Of a stretch of DNA of 64,000 bases, positions 36,072 through 43,350 are shown piece after piece. The position numbers were made by a program, and so were the translations under genes. The notes below the pieces were generated by a model. The model saw only the letters and a program-made list of their open reading frames with translations. It did no database searches and was not told the DNA's origin. How positions within the stretch are numbered: position 1 is the stretch's first letter; each line of letters opens with the position of its first letter. The stretch is from DUML01 sp050949905 (GTDB taxonomy: Bacteria > Bacillota > Desulfitobacteriia > Desulfitobacteriales > Syntrophobotulaceae), in assembly GCA_050949905.1 (NCBI GenBank), contig JBMNGP010000034.1, forward strand, positions 186,001 to 250,000, in the 5' to 3' direction.

Positions 36072-37031
36072 ATGATGGGGATAGGCAAAATAAAACAGAA
36101 TGAGTTAAAAGCCGGAGAGTCCCTCGTAACTTTTTTCCTTATTCGCCGGATTGAGTGTAAAACAACCAATGCCGGCAGCAAATACCTGGATATACTGCTT
36201 GGCGATGCCGACGGAGAAATAACAGCCCGGCTCTGGGACTGCAGCCATGAGGATGAGGTTCGCTTTAATACTAATATGTTGGTTAAAATACAGGGTACAG
36301 TTGTGGAATGGCAGGGGAAGAAACAAATTAAGATTGAAAAAATCCGTCCTGCCAGCGCTGAGGATAAAGTTGACATCAAAGAGTTTGTCCCGGTAGCACC
36401 TTATGACCCTGAGGACATGTATGGAGAAGTTTTTGCTTATACTTTAAAAATTGGTGATCCCAAACTCAGAGAGATGGTTCAGATGCTGATCTCGGAAGCG
36501 AAGGCAAAGTTACTCACTCATCCTGCCGCTGTGCAAAACCACCATGCTGTGCGTTCCGGCTTGCTTTATCATACCTTAACGATGCTTAGGGCAGGCGAAA
36601 AAATGCTGGAAGTTTATGATTTCTTGAATCAGGATCTTCTTCTGGCAGGCATCATTCTGCATGATATTGCTAAGTTAGACGAAATAGCCGCTAATGAATT
36701 AGGATTGGCTGTGGAATATACCTTAGAAGGGCAGCTGCTGGGCCATCTGATTCAGGGGATTAAACGGATTGAGCAAGCAGCCCGGCAGGTTGGTCTCTCA
36801 GAGGAAAAAAGCGTGCTTTTAGAACATATGCTGCTTAGCCATCACTATGAGCCGGAATTCGGCAGCCCCAAAAGGCCGATGTTTCCGGAGGCCGAGCTTT
36901 TGCATTATCTAGATATTCTTGATGCCAGGATGTTCGATATGCACAAGGCTCTTGGGGAGGTACAGCCGGGAGAGTTTACCGACAGACTGTGGGTATTGCA
37001 TAATAGAAGGCTGTACAAGGCCAATAATTGA
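36072..37031 (+). CDS. yhaM: 3'-5' exoribonuclease YhaM-like (OB fold + HD domain)
   Basis: About 319 residues from ATG 36072, after GGTGGAG; a TTG 18 nt upstream is unlikely. An N-terminal OB-fold nucleic-acid binding domain (SKYLDILLGDADGEITARLW) is followed by an HD phosphohydrolase domain (NHHAVRSGLLYHTL, IILHDIAKLDE, LLSHHYEPEFGSPK). This is the YhaM/CBF1 architecture; such enzymes degrade RNA (and DNA) from the 3' end with Mn. Single gene flanked by thrS and lipoprotein genes. Confidence 0.92.
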   Translation: MMGIGKIKQNELKAGESLVTFFLIRRIECKTTNAGSKYLDILLGDADGEITARLWDCSHEDEVRFNTNMLVKIQGTVVEWQGKKQIKIEKIRPASAEDKVDIKEFVPVAPYDPEDMYGEVFAYTLKIGDPKLREMVQMLISEAKAKLLTHPAAVQNHHAVRSGLLYHTLTMLRAGEKMLEVYDFLNQDLLLAGIILHDIAKLDEIAANELGLAVEYTLEGQLLGHLIQGIKRIEQAARQVGLSEEKSVLLEHMLLSHHYEPEFGSPKRPMFPEAELLHYLDILDARMFDMHKALGEVQPGEFTDRLWVLHNRRLYKANN

Positions 37032-37064
37032 ACTTATTAATGAACGAATGAGGTAAGATTGTTT

Positions 37065-38129
37065 ATGTTTACAAAGGGTAGGAAATGTCATAAAAAAAAT
37101 TGGCTCCCACAAATATGTCTGGTAATGGTATTAGTCATGGCCCTTTCCGGCTGCGGATTAATAGGTAATGGAGTCCAAAAAGGCCAGGCCGGGGATTTGG
37201 ACGAAAACGCCGCTAAAATAGGTCTTATCACCGGGGAAAGAGGTATTGATGATCCTTATTATCAAAAAGCCTGGGATGGGTTGCAAAAAGCTGAGCAGGA
37301 TTTGAAAGTAGGAATTGGCTATATTAAGGCTAAAAATGTTAAGGATTATCCTGCCAAACTGGCGGAATTGAAAAATGAAGGCTATGAGCTAATTTTTACG
37401 GTTGGCTCCCAAGCAGTCCCGGCAGTTTTGGAAGCAGCTGCGAAAAACCCCGAAATTAAATATATCTGCCTCGACAGTACTGTAGCTGAACCGGTTCCGG
37501 CCAACGTCTTAGGAGTATCTTATAAAGTAGAGGAAGGAGCCTTTTTAGCAGGCTATCTAGCCGGTAAAATAACGGACTCCAATGTCGTTGGTTTCATTTC
37601 AGGGGATAATCACGATGAATCCTTACGCTACTTTTATGGTTATAAGGCCGGTCTGCGCTTTGTCAGTTCCCAGTGTGAGTTAATGAAAGGTATAGCAGGG
37701 ACCTTTACGAATAAGGGCAGATTAAAAGAGATGGCCGAAAGAATGGTGGAATGTAAAGCGGATGTTATCTTTCATGTAGCCGGAACAGCGGGACAGGGCG
37801 TGACCGAAGTGATGGCTAAGGCAGATGGGTACTCCATAGGTTCAGACGTTGATCAGAATAAGCTTGCTCCAGAAAGTGTGCTGTCTTCAGTAATTAAAAA
37901 TAACGATACAGTTAGTTTGCAACTCATTAATCAGTTCAAGGCCAAAAGTTTGCTACTGGGAAGGAACGTTGCCCTTGGTTTAGCAGATAAAGGAGTAAGC
38001 TTGGCCGAGTTGACTGAAAATATGGTTCCGGAAGATATCAATAAGCGTCTGCTGGCGCTGCAAGAGGAAATAATTGAAGGTAAGAGAAAGGTTCCGTCTA
38101 CCGAAAAAGAATATTTTGAAATGGATTAA
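37065..38129 (+). CDS. BMP family (Med/PnrA-like) substrate-binding lipoprotein
   Basis: About 354 residues from ATG 37065 (AGGT about 10 nt before; TTG 37059 is an alternative). Lipobox ALSGC. The ABC solute-binding BMP fold is seen in IGLITGERGIDDPYYQKAWD, LIFTVGSQAVPAVLEAA and GAFLAGYLAGKITDSNVVGF. BMP proteins bind purine nucleosides (PnrA), riboflavin (RfuA) or unknown ligands. No permease or ATPase gene is adjacent, so it may serve a distant transporter or act as a sensor lipoprotein (Bacillus Med is of this kind). The next gene, apbE, starts 1 nt after its stop. Confidence 0.87.
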   Translation: MFTKGRKCHKKNWLPQICLVMVLVMALSGCGLIGNGVQKGQAGDLDENAAKIGLITGERGIDDPYYQKAWDGLQKAEQDLKVGIGYIKAKNVKDYPAKLAELKNEGYELIFTVGSQAVPAVLEAAAKNPEIKYICLDSTVAEPVPANVLGVSYKVEEGAFLAGYLAGKITDSNVVGFISGDNHDESLRYFYGYKAGLRFVSSQCELMKGIAGTFTNKGRLKEMAERMVECKADVIFHVAGTAGQGVTEVMAKADGYSIGSDVDQNKLAPESVLSSVIKNNDTVSLQLINQFKAKSLLLGRNVALGLADKGVSLAELTENMVPEDINKRLLALQEEIIEGKRKVPSTEKEYFEMD

Positions 38130-38130
38130 G

Positions 38131-39198
38131 ATGGGAAAAAGTGGTTTAAGAATCTCGACCCTAAAGTTTGTCCTTCTCTTGTTACTAATGGCAAGTTTAA
38201 TTCCTGGCTGCGCAAATCATGTCCAAGATAAGGCGGTCGAAGCGGAGACTTTTGCCATGGGGACAATTATTTCTCAGAAAGTCTATGGTGAAAAAGCCCA
38301 GGCAGCAATAGATGAGACTCTAAGAACAATCAAAAAGCTGGAGTCTCTTTTGACTTTCAATTCTGAAGAGGGAGATATCTATCAAATAAACCAAAACGCC
38401 GGTCTAAAGCCTGTAAAAGTAAGCCCCACAACCAGGCATATCTTGGAGACGGCTTTAAAAATTGCCAGGTTAAGTGAGGGAGCCTTTGACCCCACGATAG
38501 GACCCATCGTCAGAAGCTGGAATATAGGTAGTCCGGACGAGCGGATTCCGGCACAGGCCGAACTCTCCGAGCTGCTGCCCCTTGTTGATTATCAGGATGT
38601 CTTATTAGACGGAACCTCTGCCGCCGGATTAAAGAACGAGGGTCAAATAATTGATTTAGGCGGGATAGCTAAAGGTTATGCCGGGGATTGTGCTCTTCAG
38701 ATCTATAGCAAGCACGGCTGCCTATCGGCGCTAATAAATCTCGGGGGCAATGTGGTAGCCTTGGGAGGCCGACCGGACGGCAGTCCTTGGCGTATCGGCA
38801 TCCAAGATCCCCGCTCAGCAAACGGCCGGGTCATCGGCTTTGTGGAAGTAGTTGATAAAGCAGTAGTAACTGCAGGCGATTACCAAAGATATTTTGTCAA
38901 AGACGGCAAACGCTATCATCATATCTTTGATCCCCGGAGCGGTCGGCCGGCCGCGTCAGGCCTGTGGAGTGTTACGATAATTGCGGATTCTTCCATGGAA
39001 GCAGACGCTCTTTCCACGGCTGTTTTTGTTATGGGAGTTAAAAAGGGATTAGAGCTTATTGAACGCTATGGTCAAGCAGAAGCTATTCTTATAACTTCAG
39101 AGCAAAAAGTTATTGTTACTGATGGATTACGGAACAATTTTCAATTCTTGCCGGACAGTAATGGGTATCAATATGAAAAGGGTCAACGGTCAAAGTAA
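38131..39198 (+). CDS. apbE: FAD:protein FMN transferase (ApbE), lipoprotein
   Basis: 355 residues from ATG 38131, one base after the stop of the preceding BMP gene, so translation is probably coupled; the open frame extends upstream inside that gene. Signal peptide with lipobox SLIPGC. Catalytic ApbE motifs: TFAMGT, GGIAKGYAGD, LINLGGNVVALG, HHIFDPRSGRPA and DALSTAVFVMG. It transfers FMN from FAD to Thr or Ser of exported flavoproteins. No typical target (RnfG, NqrC or FMN-binding protein) is seen in the window. Confidence 0.94.
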   Translation: MGKSGLRISTLKFVLLLLLMASLIPGCANHVQDKAVEAETFAMGTIISQKVYGEKAQAAIDETLRTIKKLESLLTFNSEEGDIYQINQNAGLKPVKVSPTTRHILETALKIARLSEGAFDPTIGPIVRSWNIGSPDERIPAQAELSELLPLVDYQDVLLDGTSAAGLKNEGQIIDLGGIAKGYAGDCALQIYSKHGCLSALINLGGNVVALGGRPDGSPWRIGIQDPRSANGRVIGFVEVVDKAVVTAGDYQRYFVKDGKRYHHIFDPRSGRPAASGLWSVTIIADSSMEADALSTAVFVMGVKKGLELIERYGQAEAILITSEQKVIVTDGLRNNFQFLPDSNGYQYEKGQRSK

Positions 39199-39223
39199 AT
39201 CCAAGCAGAAGCCAAATTGATTA

Positions 39224-39252
39224 TTGACATGATATTTAAGTAAGGGTATAAT
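39224..39252 (+). promoter_or_regulatory. Consensus promoter of infC operon
   Basis: TTGACA (39224-39229), exactly 17 nt, then TATAAT (39247-39252). Confidence 0.88.
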
Positions 39253-39257
39253 ACTTG

Positions 39258-39493
39258 TGTTAAGTAGAAGCCATCCGCTTCTCACCTTATGATAATGCTG
39301 TTGTAAGGTTTCTGATGAGTATCCGATTTTGGTCAGCTCATTTGGATTTTTGTGAAGACGGGTGGATTGCATTCGTCTTTTTTTATTGGCCGTTATGTAG
39401 TTCGGCTTATTGACCTTAGCTCATCCATGGCAGCTGGTGGTCTCCCGCTATCCATGGCAGTTTGAGAGCAATTATTTTCGGAGGTGATTTCCA
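39258..39493 (+). ncRNA. infC-rpmI-rplT leader with attenuator (L20-leader type)
   Basis: About 235 nt of untranslated, structured RNA lie between the promoter and infC. A rho-independent hairpin AAGACG/CGTCTT with a T-run (39355-39385) lies in its middle, as expected for transcription attenuation by ribosomal protein L20 in Bacillus-type operons. Later repeats of ATCCATGGCAG (two copies near 39423-39461) may pair in the alternative fold. Confidence 0.75.
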
Positions 39494-40015
39494 ATTAGTA
39501 AAGATTTACGGATTAATGAAGAAATCCGGGCTCGGGAGGTTCGTCTTGTCAGTGAAGAAGGTGAACAGCTCGGGATTGTTACGCTTAAGGAGGCAATGAG
39601 TATTGCAGCCGAGAAAGCAATGGATTTAGTTGAAATTGCACCGACTGCCAAGCCACCGGTTTGCAAATTAATGGATTATGGAAAGTATAAATACGAGCAG
39701 GCCAAGCGGGACAAAGAAGCACGCAAAAAGCAAAAGGTAGTAGAAATTAAAGAGGTCAAGCTTCGTCCGAATATTGAAACTCATGATTTCGAGACCAAGG
39801 CTCGCAATGCCCAGCGCTTTTTAAAGGACGGAGATAAAGTTAAAGTCACTATTATGTTCAGAGGCAGGGAGATTACTCATCCTGACCAAGGGAAGCAATT
39901 ATGTCTTCGGTTGGCTGAACTCCTTGGGGAAGAAGCCGTTATCGAACGGGAACCTAAGGTGGAAGGCCGCAATATGGTAATGATTTTAGCTCCTACAACT
40001 AACAAACACGACTAA
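39494..40015 (+). CDS. infC: Translation initiation factor IF-3 (ATT start)
   Basis: 173 residues when begun at the ATT at 39494, which follows the near-perfect site GGAGGTGAT. An ATG-only reading would start 102 nt later and cut off the family N-terminus. The N-terminus ISKDLRINEEIRAREVRLVS is typical, followed by GIVTLKEAM, VCKLMDYGKYKYEQAK, and the C-terminal domain (VKVTIMFRGREITHPDQGK). IF-3 binds the 30S subunit and checks start codons, and its own rare AUU start is a known feedback device. First gene of the infC-rpmI-rplT operon. Confidence 0.96.
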   Translation: MSKDLRINEEIRAREVRLVSEEGEQLGIVTLKEAMSIAAEKAMDLVEIAPTAKPPVCKLMDYGKYKYEQAKRDKEARKKQKVVEIKEVKLRPNIETHDFETKARNAQRFLKDGDKVKVTIMFRGREITHPDQGKQLCLRLAELLGEEAVIEREPKVEGRNMVMILAPTTNKHD

Positions 40016-40035
40016 GGAAAAGGGGGTTATCCATA

Positions 40036-40236
40036 ATGCCTAAAATGAAAACACACCGTGGAGCCGCAAAGCGTTTTAAAAAGACCGGAACTGGCAAAGT
40101 TATTCGTTATCACGCTTACAAAAGCCATATTCTTGAGAAAAAATCACCTAAACGCAAACGTAATCTTCGCAAATCAGCCGTTATGCATAATTCTGATGCT
40201 AAGCGTATCGAGCGTCTGATTGCTTATGTTAAATAG
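40036..40236 (+). CDS. rpmI: 50S ribosomal protein L35
   Basis: 66 residues, basic, with the L35 N-terminus PKMKTHRGAAKRFKKTGTGK and HILEKKSPKRKRNLRKSA. AAAAGGGGGTT precedes the ATG. Second gene of the infC operon, 20 nt after infC. A component of the large subunit near the peptidyl-transferase region. Confidence 0.98.
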   Translation: MPKMKTHRGAAKRFKKTGTGKVIRYHAYKSHILEKKSPKRKRNLRKSAVMHNSDAKRIERLIAYVK

Positions 40237-40288
40237 ATTCTAAAAGACTTAGCACTGCAGAATTAACACTTAAAGGAGGTTCTTTAAT

Positions 40289-40675
40289 ATGGCTCGTGTC
40301 AAAAGAGGCGCCAAGGCGCATGAGCGCCATAAGAAAATATTAAAATTAGCTAGAGGTTATCGGGGTCGTAAGAGCAAGCTGTTTAAAATGGCTAAACAGC
40401 AAGTAGTACGCTCCATGGCTTTTGCCTATGCTCATCGCAAACAAAGAAGGCGTGATTTCCGTAAACTTTGGATTACCAGGATAAATGCCGCTGCCAGAAT
40501 GAATAATATTACTTACAACAGATTAATGTATGGTTTGAAGCTGGCAGGCGTGAATATTAACCGGAAGATGATGGCTGATTTAGCTGTCAATGATCAGGCA
40601 GCATTTACTAAACTGGTGGAAACCGCTAAGGAAAAAATTGAGAATGGCAGTGCCAGTGCTCAAGCTAATGCTTAA
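40289..40675 (+). CDS. rplT: 50S ribosomal protein L20
   Basis: 128 residues; family signatures ARVKRGAKAHERHKKILKLA, RGYRGRKSKLFKMAKQQV and NNITYNRLMYGLKLAGV. It is an early assembly protein of the 50S subunit and, in Bacillus, the repressor that binds the operon leader. AAAGGAGG precedes the ATG. The C-terminal tail is slightly longer than in short homologues (a run rich in Ser/Ala/Asn). Confidence 0.98.
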   Translation: MARVKRGAKAHERHKKILKLARGYRGRKSKLFKMAKQQVVRSMAFAYAHRKQRRRDFRKLWITRINAAARMNNITYNRLMYGLKLAGVNINRKMMADLAVNDQAAFTKLVETAKEKIENGSASAQANA

Positions 40676-40751
40676 ACTTTAACCAAGCTTAAAAGGGAGT
40701 TCGAACTTCTCAGGAAGTATCGGACTCCTGTCTGTATCAGGAGGATGCATT

Positions 40752-41585
40752 TTGATTACATCTTTGCAAAATGACCAGGTTAAGCATCTGACAGCCCTCC
40801 ATAATCCTAAGGGCCGTAAGGAATTTAAAGAGTACTTGATCGAAGGAAAACGCTTTGTGCAAGAGGCCATACTTAGGAAGGCGGAAATCAGCAAAGTATA
40901 TTACTGCCCTGCTTACCTCAAGCCTTATGCCGGAGATGAAGGAAGCTTAGCCAATGTTCCGGATGTTGCCGGTTTGGTTAAGAAAGCTCGGGAAATGGCT
41001 ATACCACTGGAAGAGGTATCGGAAGCTGTCCTGAAGAAAATCAGCGCTACCGAAGAGCCTCAAGGTATTGTAGCTATTGTCAAGCAGCCTTATTTCGTCT
41101 GGGAAGATATTCGGGTGGCTCGCCAGACGATTCTCCTAATAGTCGACAATATTCAAGATCCGGGAAATTTGGGGACTATTTTAAGGACTGCCCTCGCCGC
41201 CGATGTCCGGCAAATAATACTAACCAGGGGAACGGTAGATTTATTTAATCCTAAAGTCTTGCGCAGCAGTATGGGTGCCATTTTCTCGCAAGTAGTTCTT
41301 AGGGATAAAAACCCTCAAGAAGTAGTAGATTTTGTTAACAAACAAAACTGCACTTTAGCTGTCTCTACCATGGAAGGTATTTCAATCTTTACAGAAGATA
41401 CCACTTCTTATCATCCGCTGGCTTTAGTGATAGGCAATGAAGCTTTTGGCCCTTCGGCTTATTTTCTGGCTAAGGCGGAAAGAAAGCTTTCTATTCCAAT
41501 GTTTAACAAGGTGGAGTCCCTTAATGCGGCCATAGCTGCCGGGATATTCCTTTATGAGCTGAGAAGGCAAGTACAATTCTTGTAA
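40752..41585 (+). CDS. TrmH/SpoU-family RNA 2'-O-methyltransferase
   Basis: 277 residues with a TTG start after CAGGAGG. An N-terminal L30e-like substrate-binding domain (KEFKEYLIEGKRFVQEAI) precedes the knotted SPOUT domain with motif 1 DNIQDPGNLGTILRTA, motif 2 LVIGNEAFGPS and motif 3 LSIPMFNKVESLNAAIAAGI. It methylates a ribose in rRNA or tRNA using S-adenosylmethionine. In Firmicutes this gene commonly lies between rplT and pheS, as here. The target nucleotide is not predictable from sequence. Confidence 0.93.
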   Translation: MITSLQNDQVKHLTALHNPKGRKEFKEYLIEGKRFVQEAILRKAEISKVYYCPAYLKPYAGDEGSLANVPDVAGLVKKAREMAIPLEEVSEAVLKKISATEEPQGIVAIVKQPYFVWEDIRVARQTILLIVDNIQDPGNLGTILRTALAADVRQIILTRGTVDLFNPKVLRSSMGAIFSQVVLRDKNPQEVVDFVNKQNCTLAVSTMEGISIFTEDTTSYHPLALVIGNEAFGPSAYFLAKAERKLSIPMFNKVESLNAAIAAGIFLYELRRQVQFL

Positions 41586-41608
41586 ACTTCGACTTACAAT
41601 GATATAAT
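41580..41608 (+). promoter_or_regulatory. Promoter of yqzL/T-box/pheST unit
   Basis: TTGTAA (41580-41585), 17 nt, TATAAT (41603-41608). The -35 box overlaps the end of the methyltransferase gene. Confidence 0.7.
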
Positions 41609-41676
41609 TTTGGACAAAGCAAAATATTTCTCTATATTTTGCTCATGAACCAAAGCCTAAGAAAGGTGGTCTGGTT

Positions 41677-41805
41677 GTGTCAACAGATTATTTTTGGAAA
41701 GCCTTTGAGGCCACTGGTTCTCCCCAATTTTATATGCTTTATAAGAACAAAAACAGAATGAAATCCAATGACGATGAAAGGGATAAAAGGAATGCCAACC
41801 TTTAA
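41677..41805 (+). CDS. yqzL: YqzL family small protein
   Basis: A 42-codon ORF starting at GTG 41677 with AAAGGTGG 8-10 nt upstream. It reads STDYFWKAFEATGSPQFYML and YKNKN, which matches the YqzL pattern as I recall it (F-W-K-x-F-x-x-T-G, then Y-x-L-x-K). YqzL-like proteins are tiny conserved Firmicutes proteins of unknown function, usually near recO/era. The last 13 codons overlap the 5' part of the pheS T-box stem I, so the C-terminus (SNDDERDKRNANL) is probably lineage-specific. Expression from the promoter at 41580 seems likely. Family assignment is from memory. Confidence 0.7.
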   Translation: MSTDYFWKAFEATGSPQFYMLYKNKNRMKSNDDERDKRNANL

Positions 41806-42013
41806 AGGGAGGACCGATCTGAGACTGAAAGTCGGCCAGGTAGGCAGCCACCTCAATGCGGGAGTCTTGAGGTTAAATTTCGCCCCCGGAGTCAAGCGGT
41901 TGGCGACCGTTAGCAGCTGATCTTAAAGAGTAACCTTGGCCTAGCCTAAGGTTAAATAAGGGTGGTACCACGGGAGTCGGACTCTCGTCCCTAAGCGGAC
42001 GAGAGTTTTTTTT
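41765..42013 (+). ncRNA. T-box leader of pheST
   Basis: Stem I starts around GATGAAAGGGATAAAAGG. A probable TTC (phenylalanine) specifier lies at 41879-41881. The T-box AGGGTGGTACCACGGG is at 41959-41974. The terminator CTCTCGTCC/GGACGAGAG with eight Ts is at 41982-42013. The TGGT bulge fits a tRNA ending ACCA, as tRNA-Phe does. It reads uncharged tRNA-Phe to control pheS and pheT. Confidence 0.9.
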
Positions 42014-42141
42014 AAGGTTTTTTCACGTTAAGGCTTTTCCTGTTAACTAATGTGTCTGCTTAAGGAAGCGGCATGATAGGCTAACTGAAGGCAGGTACAT
42101 ATAATAAGCCTAAGACTAATATCTGAAAGGATGACTTAATA

Positions 42142-43164
42142 ATGAGGGAAGAAATCGCCAAAATTAAGGAAGAAACATTAAGCAAATTAGAAAGACTAAG
42201 AACCCCGGAAGAACTTCAGGATTTAAAAGTGAAGGTAATGGGCAAAAAAGGTTCACTTACTTCGCTGCTTAAACAAATGGGTAGCTTAAAACCGGAAGAG
42301 CGTCCCCAAATGGGGCAAATTATTAACGAGGTGCGGAATCAGCTGGAGAAAGCTTGGGAACTGAAGGAAAAGGAGCTGGAAAAGGAAGCCCTGGCCAAAA
42401 GGCTGGAAGAGGAAACAATAGATATCAGCCTGCCCGGTTTTCCCATTCTCAGAGGGCACCAGCACCCTCTGACCAAAGTAATTGAAGAAATTGAAGATAT
42501 TTTTTTGGGAATGGGTTTTACTGTTGCCGAGGGTCCGGAAATTGAAACCGACTACTATAACTTTGAAGCTTTGAACTTGCCCAAGGATCATCCGGCTAGG
42601 GATATGCAGGATACGTTTTTTATTACGGAAGATATCCTGCTCAGAACCCAAACTTCTCCGGTTCAAGTCAGAACAATGGAAAGATTGAGGCCGGAGCTTC
42701 CAGTGAAGATTATTGCTCCTGGGAAAGTTTTTCGCAATGATGATGATGCCACTCATTCACCGATGTTCCACCAGGTGGAAGGGCTGCTGGTTGATAAGGG
42801 TGTGAGGATGTCCGATCTCAAAGGGATACTATTATATTTTTCCAGGCAGATGTTCGGCGAAGGCAGGGAGATCCGGTTAAGACCGAGCTTTTTCCCCTTT
42901 ACCGAACCTAGTGCCGAAGTTGACGTCTCTTGCATGCTGTGTGGTGGGGAGGGCTGCCGTCTTTGTAAAGGGACAGGCTGGATAGAGATTCTGGGTTCAG
43001 GAATGGTACACCCGCGAGTTTTGGAGATGGGTGGCTATAATCCTAAAGAAGTAACCGGTTTTGCCTTTGGGATGGGTGTAGAAAGAATTGCCATGCTGAA
43101 ATACGGGATCGAAGATATGCGGCTTTTATTCGATAATGATATCAGGTTTTTGGAGCAATTTTAA
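42142..43164 (+). CDS. pheS: Phenylalanyl-tRNA synthetase alpha subunit
   Basis: 340 residues. An N-terminal coiled coil (KVMGKKGSLTSLLKQMGSLK) precedes the class II catalytic core: LRGHQHPLTKVIEEIEDIFL, motif 2 GKVFRNDDDATHSPMFHQVE, and motif 3 GFAFGMGVERIAMLKYGI. A CMLCGGEGCRLCKG zinc-like knuckle lies before motif 3. With PheT it forms the (alpha-beta)2 enzyme that charges tRNA-Phe. It is controlled by the T-box upstream. The 186-nt gap to pheT holds a GCCTCA/TGAGGC hairpin but no gene. Confidence 0.98.
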   Translation: MREEIAKIKEETLSKLERLRTPEELQDLKVKVMGKKGSLTSLLKQMGSLKPEERPQMGQIINEVRNQLEKAWELKEKELEKEALAKRLEEETIDISLPGFPILRGHQHPLTKVIEEIEDIFLGMGFTVAEGPEIETDYYNFEALNLPKDHPARDMQDTFFITEDILLRTQTSPVQVRTMERLRPELPVKIIAPGKVFRNDDDATHSPMFHQVEGLLVDKGVRMSDLKGILLYFSRQMFGEGREIRLRPSFFPFTEPSAEVDVSCMLCGGEGCRLCKGTGWIEILGSGMVHPRVLEMGGYNPKEVTGFAFGMGVERIAMLKYGIEDMRLLFDNDIRFLEQF

Positions 43165-43350
43165 AGCAGAGCCGGTACCTTCAAACTCTTTGTTATTGCT
43201 ATGAAAGCCTCATGTTTTTATCATCCTAAGGGTGAGGCCTGAAGTATCTTATATCTAAACGAAGCTTTTGTTAATGGTGGCGCGGTTACGCGCGGGAATT
43301 CTGATAAACGAAAGGTTTTACAGGTTGAAAAACTATAGGAGGATTCGAAG

